From assembly GCA_005774545.1 (NCBI GenBank), contig VAUL01000018.1, positions 1 through 46,455 of the forward strand: a DNA stretch of 46,455 nucleotides. The letters run 5' to 3'. Positions 21,901-26,452 of the stretch are shown here, one piece after another. The notes below the pieces were generated by a model. It saw nothing but the letters and a program-made list of their open reading frames with translations. It made no database searches and was not told where the DNA came from. Position 1 is the first letter of the stretch. Each line of letters begins with the position of its first letter. The stretch is from Deltaproteobacteria bacterium. Lineage in GTDB: Bacteria > Desulfobacterota > Desulfuromonadia > Desulfuromonadales > BM103. The position numbers were made by a program, and so were the translations under genes.

Positions 21901-23055
21901 CGGCACTGCGGCATCGGCGCTTGCGGTGAAGAATGCCATCCCCTCCGGGCCAATCGTCACGGTGGGATCGGGGCTGACGTCACCAATCACTCCCAGATTG
22001 GTGACGTGGATATCGCCGCTGAAGATATTCCAGGTGGAATTGGCGGAAGCGTGCACGCGCACGTACCAGGTCTGGTTGTCGTTAAACTGGCTGGGACCGA
22101 GCAGCACGCCATCGGCGCCGGGACGGTTTGAAGCGTAAGTTGTCCCGCCAAAGGCTGGCGATTCAGCGTTCAGATAGAAATCCGCTTCGCCGCCGGTCAC
22201 ATTAAGGACAGTACGCCACGCCCCATATGCTGACGTCAGGCTGGTGATGCGGAAGAAATAGTCACCGGCGGCAGCATTGGCATAGCCGAGAGTATTGGTA
22301 CCGGCGGATGCGCTGCCATCGTCCCAGACCAGCTCCTGAACGTAGAGATCACCGCTGACCAGCCGCCACTCGCTCCCCGGGGTGGCGTGGACGCGGATGT
22401 ACCACTCCTGCCCGGAGAGGTTTTCATCGGCATTGAGGTAGATGATGTCGGAACCCGGGTTGGTCGAGTTGTACCAGCCCCCACCCATAGGCGGGGAGCC
22501 CGGCTCCAGGAAAATATCGGCTTCACCGGTTGTGACCTGCAGCATGGTGCGCCAGGCCCGGTGCAGCGGGACCTGCCCGGTCACCTTGAACAGGTAATCG
22601 CCCCCGGCGGTATCGGGCTGGATGAGTGCGGTGGTGCCGGCCAGGGTATCGCCGCCATCCCAGGGGAGGGTGCGGACAAAGAGCAGTTCATCGGTGAACT
22701 GATAGGTGAGATCGGCATTGGCCTTGATGCGGACATGGTATTGTCCGCCGGCCGTCAGGGCAGCCGGCGGCACGAGCAGGGTATGCAGCGTCTGGTTGTA
22801 ACTGGCCGCCACCTGGTCACCAAGGCCGTGATCATGGCCCGTGTAGAGCAGGAAGTCGCTGGACGCCGTGCTGGTCAATACCAGCCTCAACCCCTCCTGC
22901 GGGTCAGGCAGGGTAAAGTCGTAGTAGGCCCAAGTTTCGGCAGTCAGCCCTCCACTCTGGGTCGCGGCAACTGCCGGCCGGACCGGCAGGCAGAGCGCCA
23001 GAAAAAGCAGCGTCGCCAATATCCCCAAATACCCGCGCATCGTCATCTTGCCCAT
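6991..23055 (-). CDS. Giant modular secreted protein (5354 aa; PPC-like, TSP3, DUF1566, FN3 and Ig-like repeats)
   Basis: The longest gene here. A signal peptide (cleavage after PAVAA, about residue 32) sends it out of the cytoplasm. Residues about 35-2150 are beta-rich repeats resembling pre-peptidase C-terminal (PPC) domains, each with Trp/Tyr-rich edges. Residues 761-1137 and 1168-1544 are identical copies. From about 2170 come calcium-binding thrombospondin type 3 repeats (DxDxDGxxDxxDNCP), repeated near 2685, 3335 and 4177. Two DUF1566 domains (WRLPNVYEL, DWRLPSVVEL) lie near 2310-2685. Seven phosphatase-type FN3 domains (EWxTNEP) span about 3450-4175, then Ig-like domains, then nine C-terminal repeats (INGGDAV...VQFKDAAG). 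No sortase, PEP-CTERM or TPS motif is visible, so export and anchoring are unknown. A start at 23079 (TTG) is possible; ATG at 23055 with AGAGG is preferred. A GEMM riboswitch and terminator precede it. A large adhesin or cell-surface structural protein is inferred. Confidence 0.9.
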   Translation of the reverse strand: MGKMTMRGYLGILATLLFLALCLPVRPAVAATQSGGLTAETWAYYDFTLPDPQEGLRLVLTSTASSDFLLYTGHDHGLGDQVAASYNQTLHTLLVPPAALTAGGQYHVRIKANADLTYQFTDELLFVRTLPWDGGDTLAGTTALIQPDTAGGDYLFKVTGQVPLHRAWRTMLQVTTGEADIFLEPGSPPMGGGWYNSTNPGSDIIYLNADENLSGQEWYIRVHATPGSEWRLVSGDLYVQELVWDDGSASAGTNTLGYANAAAGDYFFRITSLTSAYGAWRTVLNVTGGEADFYLNAESPAFGGTTYASNRPGADGVLLGPSQFNDNQTWYVRVHASANSTWNIFSGDIHVTNLGVIGDVSPDPTVTIGPEGMAFFTASADAAVPAWRLWTSLANLDLYVSNGKAPVKSPWLENAEQAEARQMLLVPPYLTSALYVVGVKGNPGSVFTLESRKQPILVPNAQPGYSQGGGAVNFDFTLANQGNGGGYGYQTYRIEVPVQQIAWQVSVTPGGGGENPQLYVRKGDVPNRWMNNAFSEAPAGVVDSLTQVPPTLTDGTWYVTVYGTGTYTFTLTSKNPVITGVPFINTSDPNPVPPGYIYPYNTFPLANGPAFENQSGWRYYQVSDINSQLGFLGWQLDLANHVPGSEIALRRNAVPARWQFRNGGSSYNDYVQDAGHVDASSNLGFLQHPGHPADIWYIGVYSANQALGPFLLTTREIPAPLVALGDDSAQCQGDPAQCANRTIVADQPANTWRWFKVSIPFDANLLGWDLRLKVSAGNPQMVVRRDQLPGGLGSSCAGGCFFPGVVWPTGYQWQADSNWDGRPDDALYVANTDRYLTMGMGHPLEPGTYYVGVLSRNDSPSSYTLESRGIGIGNEIGSGQPWPIQVQDLAYSGAGSVVNGTNLPARENAFYRVTIPAGTPSWKVKLTPTVGEARLAIRKDTLPNTNDARIHAKAGNEYYYRYPDYDQTTIPAGSYYLVVISEGQTPNGNIIGTGGVDYTLTSEGAMPIADQTGTPLAVGSPVTWLGETAQYGEQKLYRFRVPAGLTSLEVRLKNRVGNPWMVLRQDSEGSGRIPEAGWPSWTVYRAHEGGNNSWIGEHAALITVANPVAGDYTLNVIAGDLSGVDADASYDVEVTAKGLTDIAFREGSATIADQEAETWQYFRVTVPADANLLGWDLRLKVSAGNPQMVVRRDQLPGGLGSSCAGGCFFPGVVWPTGYQWQADSNWDGRPDDALYVANTDRYLTMGMGHPLEPGTYYVGVLSRNDSPSSYTLESRGIGIGNEIGSGQPWPIQVQDLAYSGAGSVVNGTNLPARENAFYRVTIPAGTPSWKVKLTPTVGEARLAIRKDTLPNTNDARIHAKAGNEYYYRYPDYDQTTIPAGSYYLVVISEGQTPNGNIIGTGGVDYTLTSEGAMPIADQTGTPLAVGSPVTWLGETAQYGEQKLYRFRVPAGLTSLEVRLKNRVGNPWMVLRQDSEGSGRIPEAGWPSWTVYRAHEGGNNSWIGEHAALITVANPVAGDYTLNVIAGDLSGVDADASYDVEVTAKMPTPLALTDGSPLSGSLVDQQVAYYQVTVPESYNGHAIAGWKIKVTTTVGTASLRVAKGLLVPGEGVPSLATTAPVTIVAPPYLEAGNWFVEVKGTGNTEYSIESDIISAAPGKNQRSWEMPDRNNLNSGSVPFNYPAGLAAPYVGDSGIDPAGNPIINPNTGDQGTDLEQDNWHFYRIVVPDGNAGHLKTIVEALSGKPELYIRAGGAPSPYHRNHPTDPNYNYYGQPPLAFDRSQTTNGTMYGDWVPIDRCLPLQLTSGDWWLGIKAVNSNIRYRLKLAAGNVRDGGGPVDGVGLFQDLPQNGGNVAGQTLAAGNMRYYRVTIPQSSTTQVESAPLAWNLTLQQQVGDVQVFIRDSIPPGRGGSGNPLYWNDYDFIEWNDEAGYSPTPVYLETPGTYVLPTPAVRPGATYYLGVYARTDAAFDLSSSIGAERLQIDAVLPFVNGTISTTLAPGETRRYRIDVPGDAILWHHTATHDGGIRLYLAQGTVPNTGYPLWQSYGNPDTTLTQQLTACSWQPGYSYYLLVENTTGGSLPFDFTMAGHTSLVPLTINFSGSGNGSVYIGSPVEVTCSGPGCTQNILPLTQISLQPQTNNSTFAGWGGACEGQGYYCYLTMDVAHTVTATFVDNGSADTDLDGIPDGSDNCPTIANPGQLDVDFDGMGDACDPCLNDSSNLCLSHCSNGYVDYDETGIDCGGMDCTPCVGGDMDIDTVPDGSDNCPTIANPGQENFDGDGMGDVCDPDDDNDGMTDAAEVALGLDPFQTNAFVPQTGQTTCWDANGSPISCAGTGQDGEIRAGVPWPSPRFTDNGDGTVTDNLTGLIWAQDASSPPAGSCAGLLETSMLWQDALNYVSCLNNNAHLGYTDWRLPNVYELSSLVNRELADSSVWLNTVGFVGVAGSYNSYWSSTSRRGAAAWVVNLDDGFVSTYTKSSPTTNYAWPVRGGQPGSGVISLPKTGQTACYDSSGTLIPCAGTGQDGELQSGTPWSNPRFTVHANQTVTDNLTGLTWTRDASGPTVGSCSGGGKDWQAAAAYITCLNSTNHLGFSDWRLPSVVELASLPFKGDLDESAWGFGGQGVVSWLHSQGFVNVQTTAYYLSGTSYAHSPNASWRIDMYSGELTTYGKIYNDIVWPVRSGGSQPLPTDTDLDTVPDGSDNCPTIANPDQANSDADGMGDVCDPCPNDATNMCMSHCSNAYLDYDETGIDCGGMDCAPCGNGDMDGDGIADFDDNCPTIANADQVNADGDYSGNVCDMCPLDEFDTCPPLAHCSDGLRDGYEDGIDCGGFDCAACTGIISGTVSNDSGQSGRIYLRVFGVNGGSDELGVSIPAAGPYAIRGVGGNGPHGYRVFGFVDRNADGIPDSSEASGWTEIVTVNPDGTLNGSGNLTLSAPVAALPAPAMNLRAVPFNKGAMLFWDPPRDAQGLVSQADSFRVEWSASPAFSPLLGSKVVAAFAVWDEEGMLAIPALTNGTTYHFRVISLLGAQQSAPVTVSATLPVPAGGYTVSGTINRGTLVNATGKPCLVIAEKPGAQNGFAHFIPALASTATTAFSIPNVPPGFYYLYAVVDMNGDNRLSIGDYLSIDPVAVTVTNAAVSGKVLTVSAPGARASVETTHGFDFEEYYDISLSVFGVTRRVVNVHITGPDLPAGGVDVGWDDDEFSYWTWRQARPLPGDQYTFEVEYADGGTEVLHASPTVVYDNPVPTNIAPGGMIGAMPGQITWTPSTTPVPPGWVSEAYIWGQGGNFFWESSTEPPAQLNAITYDGPPVLPGTYHLTVRLCEDWHWNCVESHQEFTIDCLDPGDCDGVADYLDNCPYVINPDQLDGDGDGLGNACDEDNDNDGIPDLADNCPHAPNPDQLDSDGDGEGNACDAFNDSDGDTVPDGIDNCPFTPNPDQLDANLDRIGDACAPVDSQPPAIFFGPVVLGVTDTTAVVEWQTNEPTTGVLLYGLNDPPDRTVGGGSLTGGHSRMLTGLTANTTYYVRVAVTDAAGNGPVSSGTVAFTTRPLPDTRPPVIVAGPVVSAIGHNQAVIEWSTNEPSFGNVNFGVNGTGQAAGDGLLAVNHRVTLTGLAATTQYYFIVNAVDVLGNGPTVSGTLSFRTLAVPDTTAPQIIGRPMVLNISDTGATVVWTTDEPATSAVSFSTVVGAVGGVVSDATLVRDHVVRLSGLTASTLYNLTVASTDAGGNGPTRSAVEQFTTPATPDTQPPVIVEFPVKHVNHQQAIIEWRTDEPAGSLVSYGLAPPGHVPGAAIEQSQATLDLLTESASQPALTRPHNLTLTGLLAGRTYFFRISSTDVLGNTGTSPVWEFTTAPAPNSKAPVVVRGPTVEYTAADTMTVTWETDEPTDTVLEYNEVGQPPLRRSTPERTLRHRVTLKGLKPGTQYELRIIATNSSGKTTLAQYGQRRILVADTGATVPKTRVTTAAAAETAPPAILNGPTVIGKSSTTATIQWETDEPGDSLVRSGEVPEPCDSCTVKLTQQAGDTTHAALHTVTLTNLSPGKKYKYRVESSDPSGNGPTQSNTLEFTTEASDDETPPVINSGPVPTALTASTAKIEWSTGEPASTTVRYGTPAGDPPGCDQSELKLTRSVAETALDHSLTLTGLGAGTTYCYQVESTDVSGNTATSARSSFTTLGTQTSADSDGDTVSDDVDNCVSLANKNQEDTDGDGAGDACDADDDGDGIADAIEIVNGTDAYSADRTPPGLIISTLAHNARTRRNTLNVSGRVSDAGGIDSLTVNGEVIAVVDGVFSDLVHLVNGSNSLTVTARDQAGNRTTRTRTVVLDSTAPGITLDAPADNSATVQSTVTVSGTVDEPVATLTITDEAGNSYSPTRNGSAFSQAVPLSDGANTITVSATDAAGNTGTAKRTVILNEGAFAPGLAVTEPAEDLVVRTNTVTVAGKVSDALSAVTVEILVDADSYPAPPGGDGTFSETVTFPGEALYPVLVTATDAAGNSTQVVRNIFYTLGLVTINAGAEFAKGTAATVNLSYHPAFSAYRLCLDGTAWSSWTTLATPAAEVTKSITLPTGSGIKTVYAQFRTAGGQESYIYYDTIFLDAAVPAGAITINDGAAVTGSLDVTVTLAAQDDAGVTDVQLSGSSSAWPAEWTPFASVLPYTLSGADGTKTVYARFRDRAGNISANVSDTIAYKAGQTPLSSSTGMLTINAGAAYTSATGVTLTVARPADSWTQMAFSADGTTWSTWGAFAASKAFTLSTGDGAKTVYVRFKNDGGTVHETVYSDSIVLDSVAPSGAVLINGGDAVTGSATVTLTLAASDLSGVAQMCVSEGTTCTAWESYATTKTFTFSGADGSKTVSVLFKDAAGKISAAVKDSITLDRTAPSGTVKINGGAATTRAATAALTLTGTGSPAQMRFSNDNAAWSAWEPFATAKASWPLDAAVDGSKTVYVQFKDAAGNVSAAVTDDILLDTTPPTGTVSISNGEAYTKATAVKLWLTRNNETTTTQVRSRLHNGTAWSTWSTYAAYPANNQLAVTLPTGSGLRQAEVQFKDAAGNEAVIGSDAIVLDAAAPVGAITVNAGAAATGSADVTVTLTAQDSTGVEVLTAADNAAAFEVQLSSSSSSWPPGWTAFAPTLPFTLPGTDGSKTVYARFRDRAGNISANVSDTITYKAGFVPVAGTTDPAMLSINLGATHVAATGVTLAVGRPDDSWTQMAFSTDGAAWGAWSAFAATKSFTLPTGDGVKTVYVKFKNANGAEYGTVYRDTVILDSVAPTGNILINGGDATTASAAVTLSLAAIDINGVSFMRFSENGTTWSAWEDYAATRSFTLTGANGTKTVSVQFQDAAGKVSATLKDTITLVLDN
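18424..19552 (-). repeat. Direct repeat copy 1 (1129 bp) inside the giant gene
   Basis: It matches 19645-20773 at an offset of 1221 bases, with identical translations in every frame compared. The mismatch begins at 19553 (GGCAGG against GAAGGG). The copies encode residues about 1168-1544 and are separated by 92 unique bases. Confidence 0.9.
19645..20773 (-). repeat. Direct repeat copy 2 (1129 bp) inside the giant gene
   Basis: Encodes residues about 761-1137, identical to copy 1. The 1221-base period is in frame (407 codons), so loss or gain of one unit by recombination would leave the reading frame intact. Confidence 0.9.
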
Positions 23056-23085
23056 GAGCCACCTCTTCACAAACGACAATCATCT

Positions 23086-23130
23086 GAAAACACAAAACGC
23101 CCGTCTCCGAAAATACCGAAGACGGGCGTT
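23086..23130 (-). terminator. Terminator between the GEMM riboswitch and the giant gene
   Basis: On the minus strand AACGCCCGTCT pairs with AGACGGGCGTT (11 bp), followed by TTTGTGTTTTC. It lies 3' of the riboswitch aptamer and about 30 bases before the start codon, so it looks like the expression platform of the riboswitch. Confidence 0.8.
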
Positions 23131-23170
23131 CGAGGGGGGATCCCCTGCGGCTGCTTCCCCCCTGAATGTC

Positions 23171-23263
23171 ACGCTCTCTTCGGCAGCCCGGCCAACCGAA
23201 TCCTATCGGTTCCGCGGCTTTGCGACACCGGGTTGCCCCGGCTGTGCTCTTGTCGGAGAGTCC
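23171..23263 (-). promoter_or_regulatory. GEMM-I (cyclic dinucleotide) riboswitch
   Basis: The minus strand shows the core of the c-di-GMP-I/GEMM aptamer: a P2 helix CCGGG-GCAA-CCCGG closed by a GNRA loop, then TGTCGCAAAGCC (consensus GGACGCAAAGCC), then a P3 helix with GCGGAACC, a variable loop, and GGTTGGCCGGGCTGCCG (consensus AGCCGGGUUGCCG). CTCTC and GAGAG at the two ends can form P1. The base aligned with G20 of the Vibrio Vc2 aptamer appears to be A (AAGAGCA), the mark of cGAMP-binding GEMM-Ib members, but the alignment there is imperfect. It controls the giant secreted protein through the terminator at 23086-23130. Confidence 0.8.
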
Positions 23264-23284
23264 TGTTCGACCTGCTAATTCGTC

Positions 23285-23313
23285 TGCATACCACAACTCC
23301 GGCCGAAAGTCAC
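23285..23313 (-). promoter_or_regulatory. Possible sigma-70 promoter of the riboswitch transcript
   Basis: Minus-strand GTGACT-N17-TATGCA. The start point would be about 15 bases before the riboswitch P1 helix. The match is moderate. Confidence 0.4.
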
Positions 23314-23314
23314 T

Positions 23315-23340
23315 AAAATACCGTTTTATAAAGGTATTTT
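23315..23340. other. AT-rich inverted repeat upstream of the riboswitch promoter
   Basis: AAAATACC-N10-GGTATTTT lies between the promoter of the giant gene and the divergent pirin gene, directly upstream of the -35 box at 23308-23313. It could be an operator. On the plus strand it is followed by T residues and so resembles a weak terminator, although no plus-strand gene precedes it. Nothing else was recognised in the 23264-23433 spacer apart from the pirin ribosome binding site. Confidence 0.35.
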
Positions 23341-23433
23341 TTTGCGCCTAAGGATGCGTTTCTGCGCGTTTCTGGTAGAGTTGCAGCTGACAGATCCGCA
23401 ACCCCCTGAAACGACTCGACGGAGGCTTCCAAA

Positions 23434-24336
23434 ATGACGACGCGCAGGATCGACAAGGTGTTCCGCAGCACCCCCACCGTCGAGGGTGCCGGGGTCCGGC
23501 TCAAGCGGGCCTTCGGCTATCACCAGGTGCCGCTCTTCGACCCGTTCCTGATGCTCGACGACTTTCACACCAGCAATCCCGCCGAGTACCTGGCGGGCTT
23601 CCCGTGGCACCCGCACCGCGGCATCGAGACGATCACCTACCTCCTCGAAGGGCGGGTCGAGCACGGCGACAGCATGGGGAACAGGGGGGTGATCGGTGCC
23701 GGCGACGTGCAGTGGATGACGGCCGGCAGCGGCGTCATCCACCAGGAGATGCCGCAGCCCAGCCCGACCGGGACGATGTGGGGCTTCCAGTACTGGGCCA
23801 ACCTGCCGGCCGCCCACAAGATGATGCCGCCGCGCTATCGCGACGTGCCGGCGGCGACGATCCCGGAGGTCGAACTGGCCTGCGGCGTCCGCGTCAAGCT
23901 GGTCAGCGGCACCCTGAACGGCGTGACCGGGCCGGTGCGCGACATCGTCATCGACCCGGAGCTGATGGACGTGACGATCCCTCCCGGCGGCGCGTTCGAA
24001 CATGCCGCCCGGCACGGGCACACCGTCGTCGTCTACGTGCTGACCGGCGGCGGGCACTTCGACGAGGGGCGCGACCCGTTCGGCTTCGATTTCTCGGGCA
24101 GCGGCTGGCTCGACCTGGAGCGGGGCTGCAGTTTCGGTCCGGAAACGGTGGTGCTCTACCGGCGCGAGGGGGAGCGCATCCGCGTGCAGGCCGGCGAGAA
24201 AGGGGTGCGGTTCCTGCTGCTGACCGGCCGCCCGCTGAACGAGCCGGTCGCCTGGCAGGGGCCGATCGTCATGAATACCCGCGAAGAGCTGCGCATCGCC
24301 TTCGAGGAGTTCCACGCCGGAACGTTCGTCAAGTAG
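23434..24336 (+). CDS. Pirin family protein
   Basis: A 300-residue two-cupin protein. The N-terminal cupin has the pirin metal site signature HPHRGIETITYLLEG and the glutamate/histidine segment GDVQWMTAGSGVIHQEM; the C-terminal cupin follows from about residue 165. Pirins are non-haem iron cupins; several act as quercetin dioxygenases or as redox-sensing partners of other proteins, and the actual role here is unknown. GGAGG precedes the ATG. It is divergent from the riboswitch-controlled giant gene and convergent with the CDGSH gene, so it is probably monocistronic. Confidence 0.9.
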   Translation: MTTRRIDKVFRSTPTVEGAGVRLKRAFGYHQVPLFDPFLMLDDFHTSNPAEYLAGFPWHPHRGIETITYLLEGRVEHGDSMGNRGVIGAGDVQWMTAGSGVIHQEMPQPSPTGTMWGFQYWANLPAAHKMMPPRYRDVPAATIPEVELACGVRVKLVSGTLNGVTGPVRDIVIDPELMDVTIPPGGAFEHAARHGHTVVVYVLTGGGHFDEGRDPFGFDFSGSGWLDLERGCSFGPETVVLYRREGERIRVQAGEKGVRFLLLTGRPLNEPVAWQGPIVMNTREELRIAFEEFHAGTFVK

Positions 24337-24354
24337 CGCCGGGGGCCGGCACGC

Positions 24355-24600
24355 TCAGGGGAGGTCGACGCCGCAGCTCCGGTCGCAGTACGGGGCGTTC
24401 TTCGTCTGCCCGCAGCTGCACAGGTAGACTTTCCGCCGTTCGGTGAGTTCGAAGCGGATCGGCCCGCCGCTGCCGGAGCCGCGATGCGCCTCGTCGCAGA
24501 ACGGCAAATGCTGGGACTTGCCGCAGGTGCAGCGGTAGTAGACCCCCGGGTCGAGGGTGATGGCGATCGGCATCCCGGCCGCAACGTTCATCTTGCTCAT
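24355..24600 (-). CDS. CDGSH-type iron-sulfur protein with a His-to-Cys change in site 2
   Basis: An 81-residue protein with two CDGSH motifs. Site 1 (CTCGKSQHLPFCDEAH) has the normal three cysteines and histidine that bind a [2Fe-2S] cluster. Site 2 (CSCGQTKNAPYCDRSC) has cysteine in place of the histidine ligand, read directly from the codon TGC. CDGSH proteins carry redox-active, pH-sensitive clusters; an all-cysteine site would be more stable. GGGAGGA precedes the ATG. It ends close to, and convergent with, pirin. Confidence 0.9.
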   Translation of the reverse strand: MSKMNVAAGMPIAITLDPGVYYRCTCGKSQHLPFCDEAHRGSGSGGPIRFELTERRKVYLCSCGQTKNAPYCDRSCGVDLP

Positions 24601-24667
24601 CGGTCCTCCCTTTCACGCCGCATGACGGCACATTCACTTCCATCCATTATACACGCCCCCACGCCCC

Positions 24668-25459
24668 TCAGCGCACGATCCGCCGCACCATCAGGGCGAT
24701 GGCAACCGGCAGGGCGACCAGCGTCCCCGCCAGCAGGTAGAGGAGACTGGTCCACAGCGCGGCCGACCACAGGTGCAGGGCGCAGCCGCGCGCCAGCAGC
24801 ACCAGGTGGGTGAGCGGCAGCACCTGCGCCACCCCCTGTGCCCAGCCGGGGAGATTCTGCAGCGGGAAGAAGGTGCCGCTGAAGAGGAACATCGGCATGA
24901 TGAACAGGAACGTCGGCAGGTTGAAGGTTTCGATCCCCGGCGACAGGGCGGTGCAGATCATCCCCAGCCCGGCGAAGAACAGCCCGCCGAGCACGGCCAG
25001 CGGCAGGAGCAGCAGGGCGCCGGGGAAGCTGAACAGCCCGCACAGGGCGAGCACCGCCCCCATCAGCGCCGTGGCGATGACCGCCTTGGTCGCCGCCCAG
25101 AGGATCTCGCCGAGAATGATCTCCTCGAGGTTCAGCGGCGTGGCCAGCAGGGCATCGAAAGTCTTCTGGTAGTACATGCGCACGAAGCTGTTGTAGGTCG
25201 TCTCGAAGAAGGCGTTGTACATGACCGCCACCGACACCAGCGCCGGGGCGATGAAGGTGGTGTAGGGGATGCTGCGCCCCGCCAGTTGCAGGTCGCCGAC
25301 CATTACCGCCAGCCCCATGCCGAAGGCGAGGACGTAAAGGAGCGGCTCGAAGAGCGGCGGGATGAAGGAGATCGCCCAGGTCTTGCGGTAGACGCTGTAG
25401 TTGCGCTGCCAGACCCGCAGCGCCCGGGCGCTGATCCGTGCGGGGTGCGGCCATCTCAT
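24668..25459 (-). CDS. ABC-2 type exporter permease (NodJ-like)
   Basis: A 263-residue integral membrane protein with about six hydrophobic segments and the family stretch LLATPLNLEEIILGEILW after the second one. LFSGTFFPLQNLP in the C-terminal half is typical of the NodJ/drug and polysaccharide exporter branch. The ATG at 25459 overlaps the stop of the ATPase gene in an ATGA arrangement; a longer frame to 25525 would overlap the ATPase and is rejected. With the ATPase it forms a complete half-size exporter; the substrate is unknown. Confidence 0.88.
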   Translation of the reverse strand: MRWPHPARISARALRVWQRNYSVYRKTWAISFIPPLFEPLLYVLAFGMGLAVMVGDLQLAGRSIPYTTFIAPALVSVAVMYNAFFETTYNSFVRMYYQKTFDALLATPLNLEEIILGEILWAATKAVIATALMGAVLALCGLFSFPGALLLLPLAVLGGLFFAGLGMICTALSPGIETFNLPTFLFIMPMFLFSGTFFPLQNLPGWAQGVAQVLPLTHLVLLARGCALHLWSAALWTSLLYLLAGTLVALPVAIALMVRRIVR

Positions 25460-26364
25460 TCGCGCAGCTCCCTCCCGGTGAGCTTGAGGAAGAGGTCTTC
25501 CAGCGTCGCCGGCCGCAAGGTGCACCCCTCGGCGCGGATTTCACGCGTCAGCTTGAGGAACAGCGCGTCACCGTCGTCCAGATGCACCAGCAGGCGCCGG
25601 CCGAGATCCTCGACCCGCGCCCCCTCCCGGGCAAGGAACTCGCGCACGGCCCGATCCGGGTCGGCGATCTCCAGCACCGTCTCCCCGACCTGTTCGCGCA
25701 CCAGCGTGGCCGGCGCCCCCTCCACCAGAATCCGGCCGTGATCGACGATCACCAGCCGGTCGCACAGGCGGGCGGCCTCCTCCATGTAGTGGGTGGTCAG
25801 CAGCAGGGTCAGCCCGGCCCCCTTCAGCTCGGTGAGCTTGTCCCAGAGCAGCTGGCGGCTCTGCGGGTCGAGACCGGTGGTCGGTTCGTCGAGGATCAGC
25901 AGGTCGGGACGGTTGACCAGGGCCCGCGCCAGCATCAGCCGGCGCTTGAGCCCGCCGGAGAGGGTGGCGATCTTGTCGCCGGCCCGCCCCTGCAGGGCGA
26001 AGAAGTGCAGCAGTTCGTCGGCCCGGGCCTGCGCTTCCGCGCCCGTGATGGAGAAGTAGCGGGCGAAGCCGGCCAGGTTCTCGCGCACGGTCAGGTCGGG
26101 ATCGAGGGAGTCCTCCTGCTGGCAGATGCCGATGCGCCGCTTGATCTCGCGGATGTCCCGGTCGATGTCGAGGCCGAACAGCGTCAGCACCCCCGCGTCG
26201 CGCGGCGTGTAGCCGTAAAGCATGCGGATGGTGGTGGTCTTCCCCGCCCCGTTCGGACCGAGCAGGCCGAAGCATTCCCCCTTGTGCACGGCAAAGGAGA
26301 GGCCGTTAACCGCCGGCAGCACGCCGAACGATTTGCGCAGCCCCTCGGCCCGGACGATATCCAT
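25456..26364 (-). CDS. ABC transporter ATP-binding protein (NodI-like)
   Basis: A 302-residue ATPase with Walker A (GPNGAGKTTT), Q-loop (CQQEDSLDPDLTVREN), signature LSGGLKRR, Walker B (LLILDEPTTGLD) and H-loop (LTTHYMEEA). The C-terminal 80 residues are the DUF4162-like extension found in exporter ATPases. The start at 26364 has GGAGGGGAG upstream; an earlier ATG at 26394 would place that ribosome binding site inside the gene. It is co-transcribed with the permease. Confidence 0.92.
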   Translation of the reverse strand: MDIVRAEGLRKSFGVLPAVNGLSFAVHKGECFGLLGPNGAGKTTTIRMLYGYTPRDAGVLTLFGLDIDRDIREIKRRIGICQQEDSLDPDLTVRENLAGFARYFSITGAEAQARADELLHFFALQGRAGDKIATLSGGLKRRLMLARALVNRPDLLILDEPTTGLDPQSRQLLWDKLTELKGAGLTLLLTTHYMEEAARLCDRLVIVDHGRILVEGAPATLVREQVGETVLEIADPDRAVREFLAREGARVEDLGRRLLVHLDDGDALFLKLTREIRAEGCTLRPATLEDLFLKLTGRELRE

Positions 26365-26452
26365 CAGCGTCTCCCCTCCGACAGGGTTCGTCATCTCGAG
26401 GAAGATTGTAAAGCGCCCGGCGGAATTGGCAAACCGGCGGGGCGGGCTGCCG

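Noticed and set aside
6991-23055. Possible split of the giant frame into several genes
   Set aside because: No stop codon, ribosome binding site or terminator inside; the repeat classes continue in one frame, and there is one signal peptide at the start and one terminator at the end.
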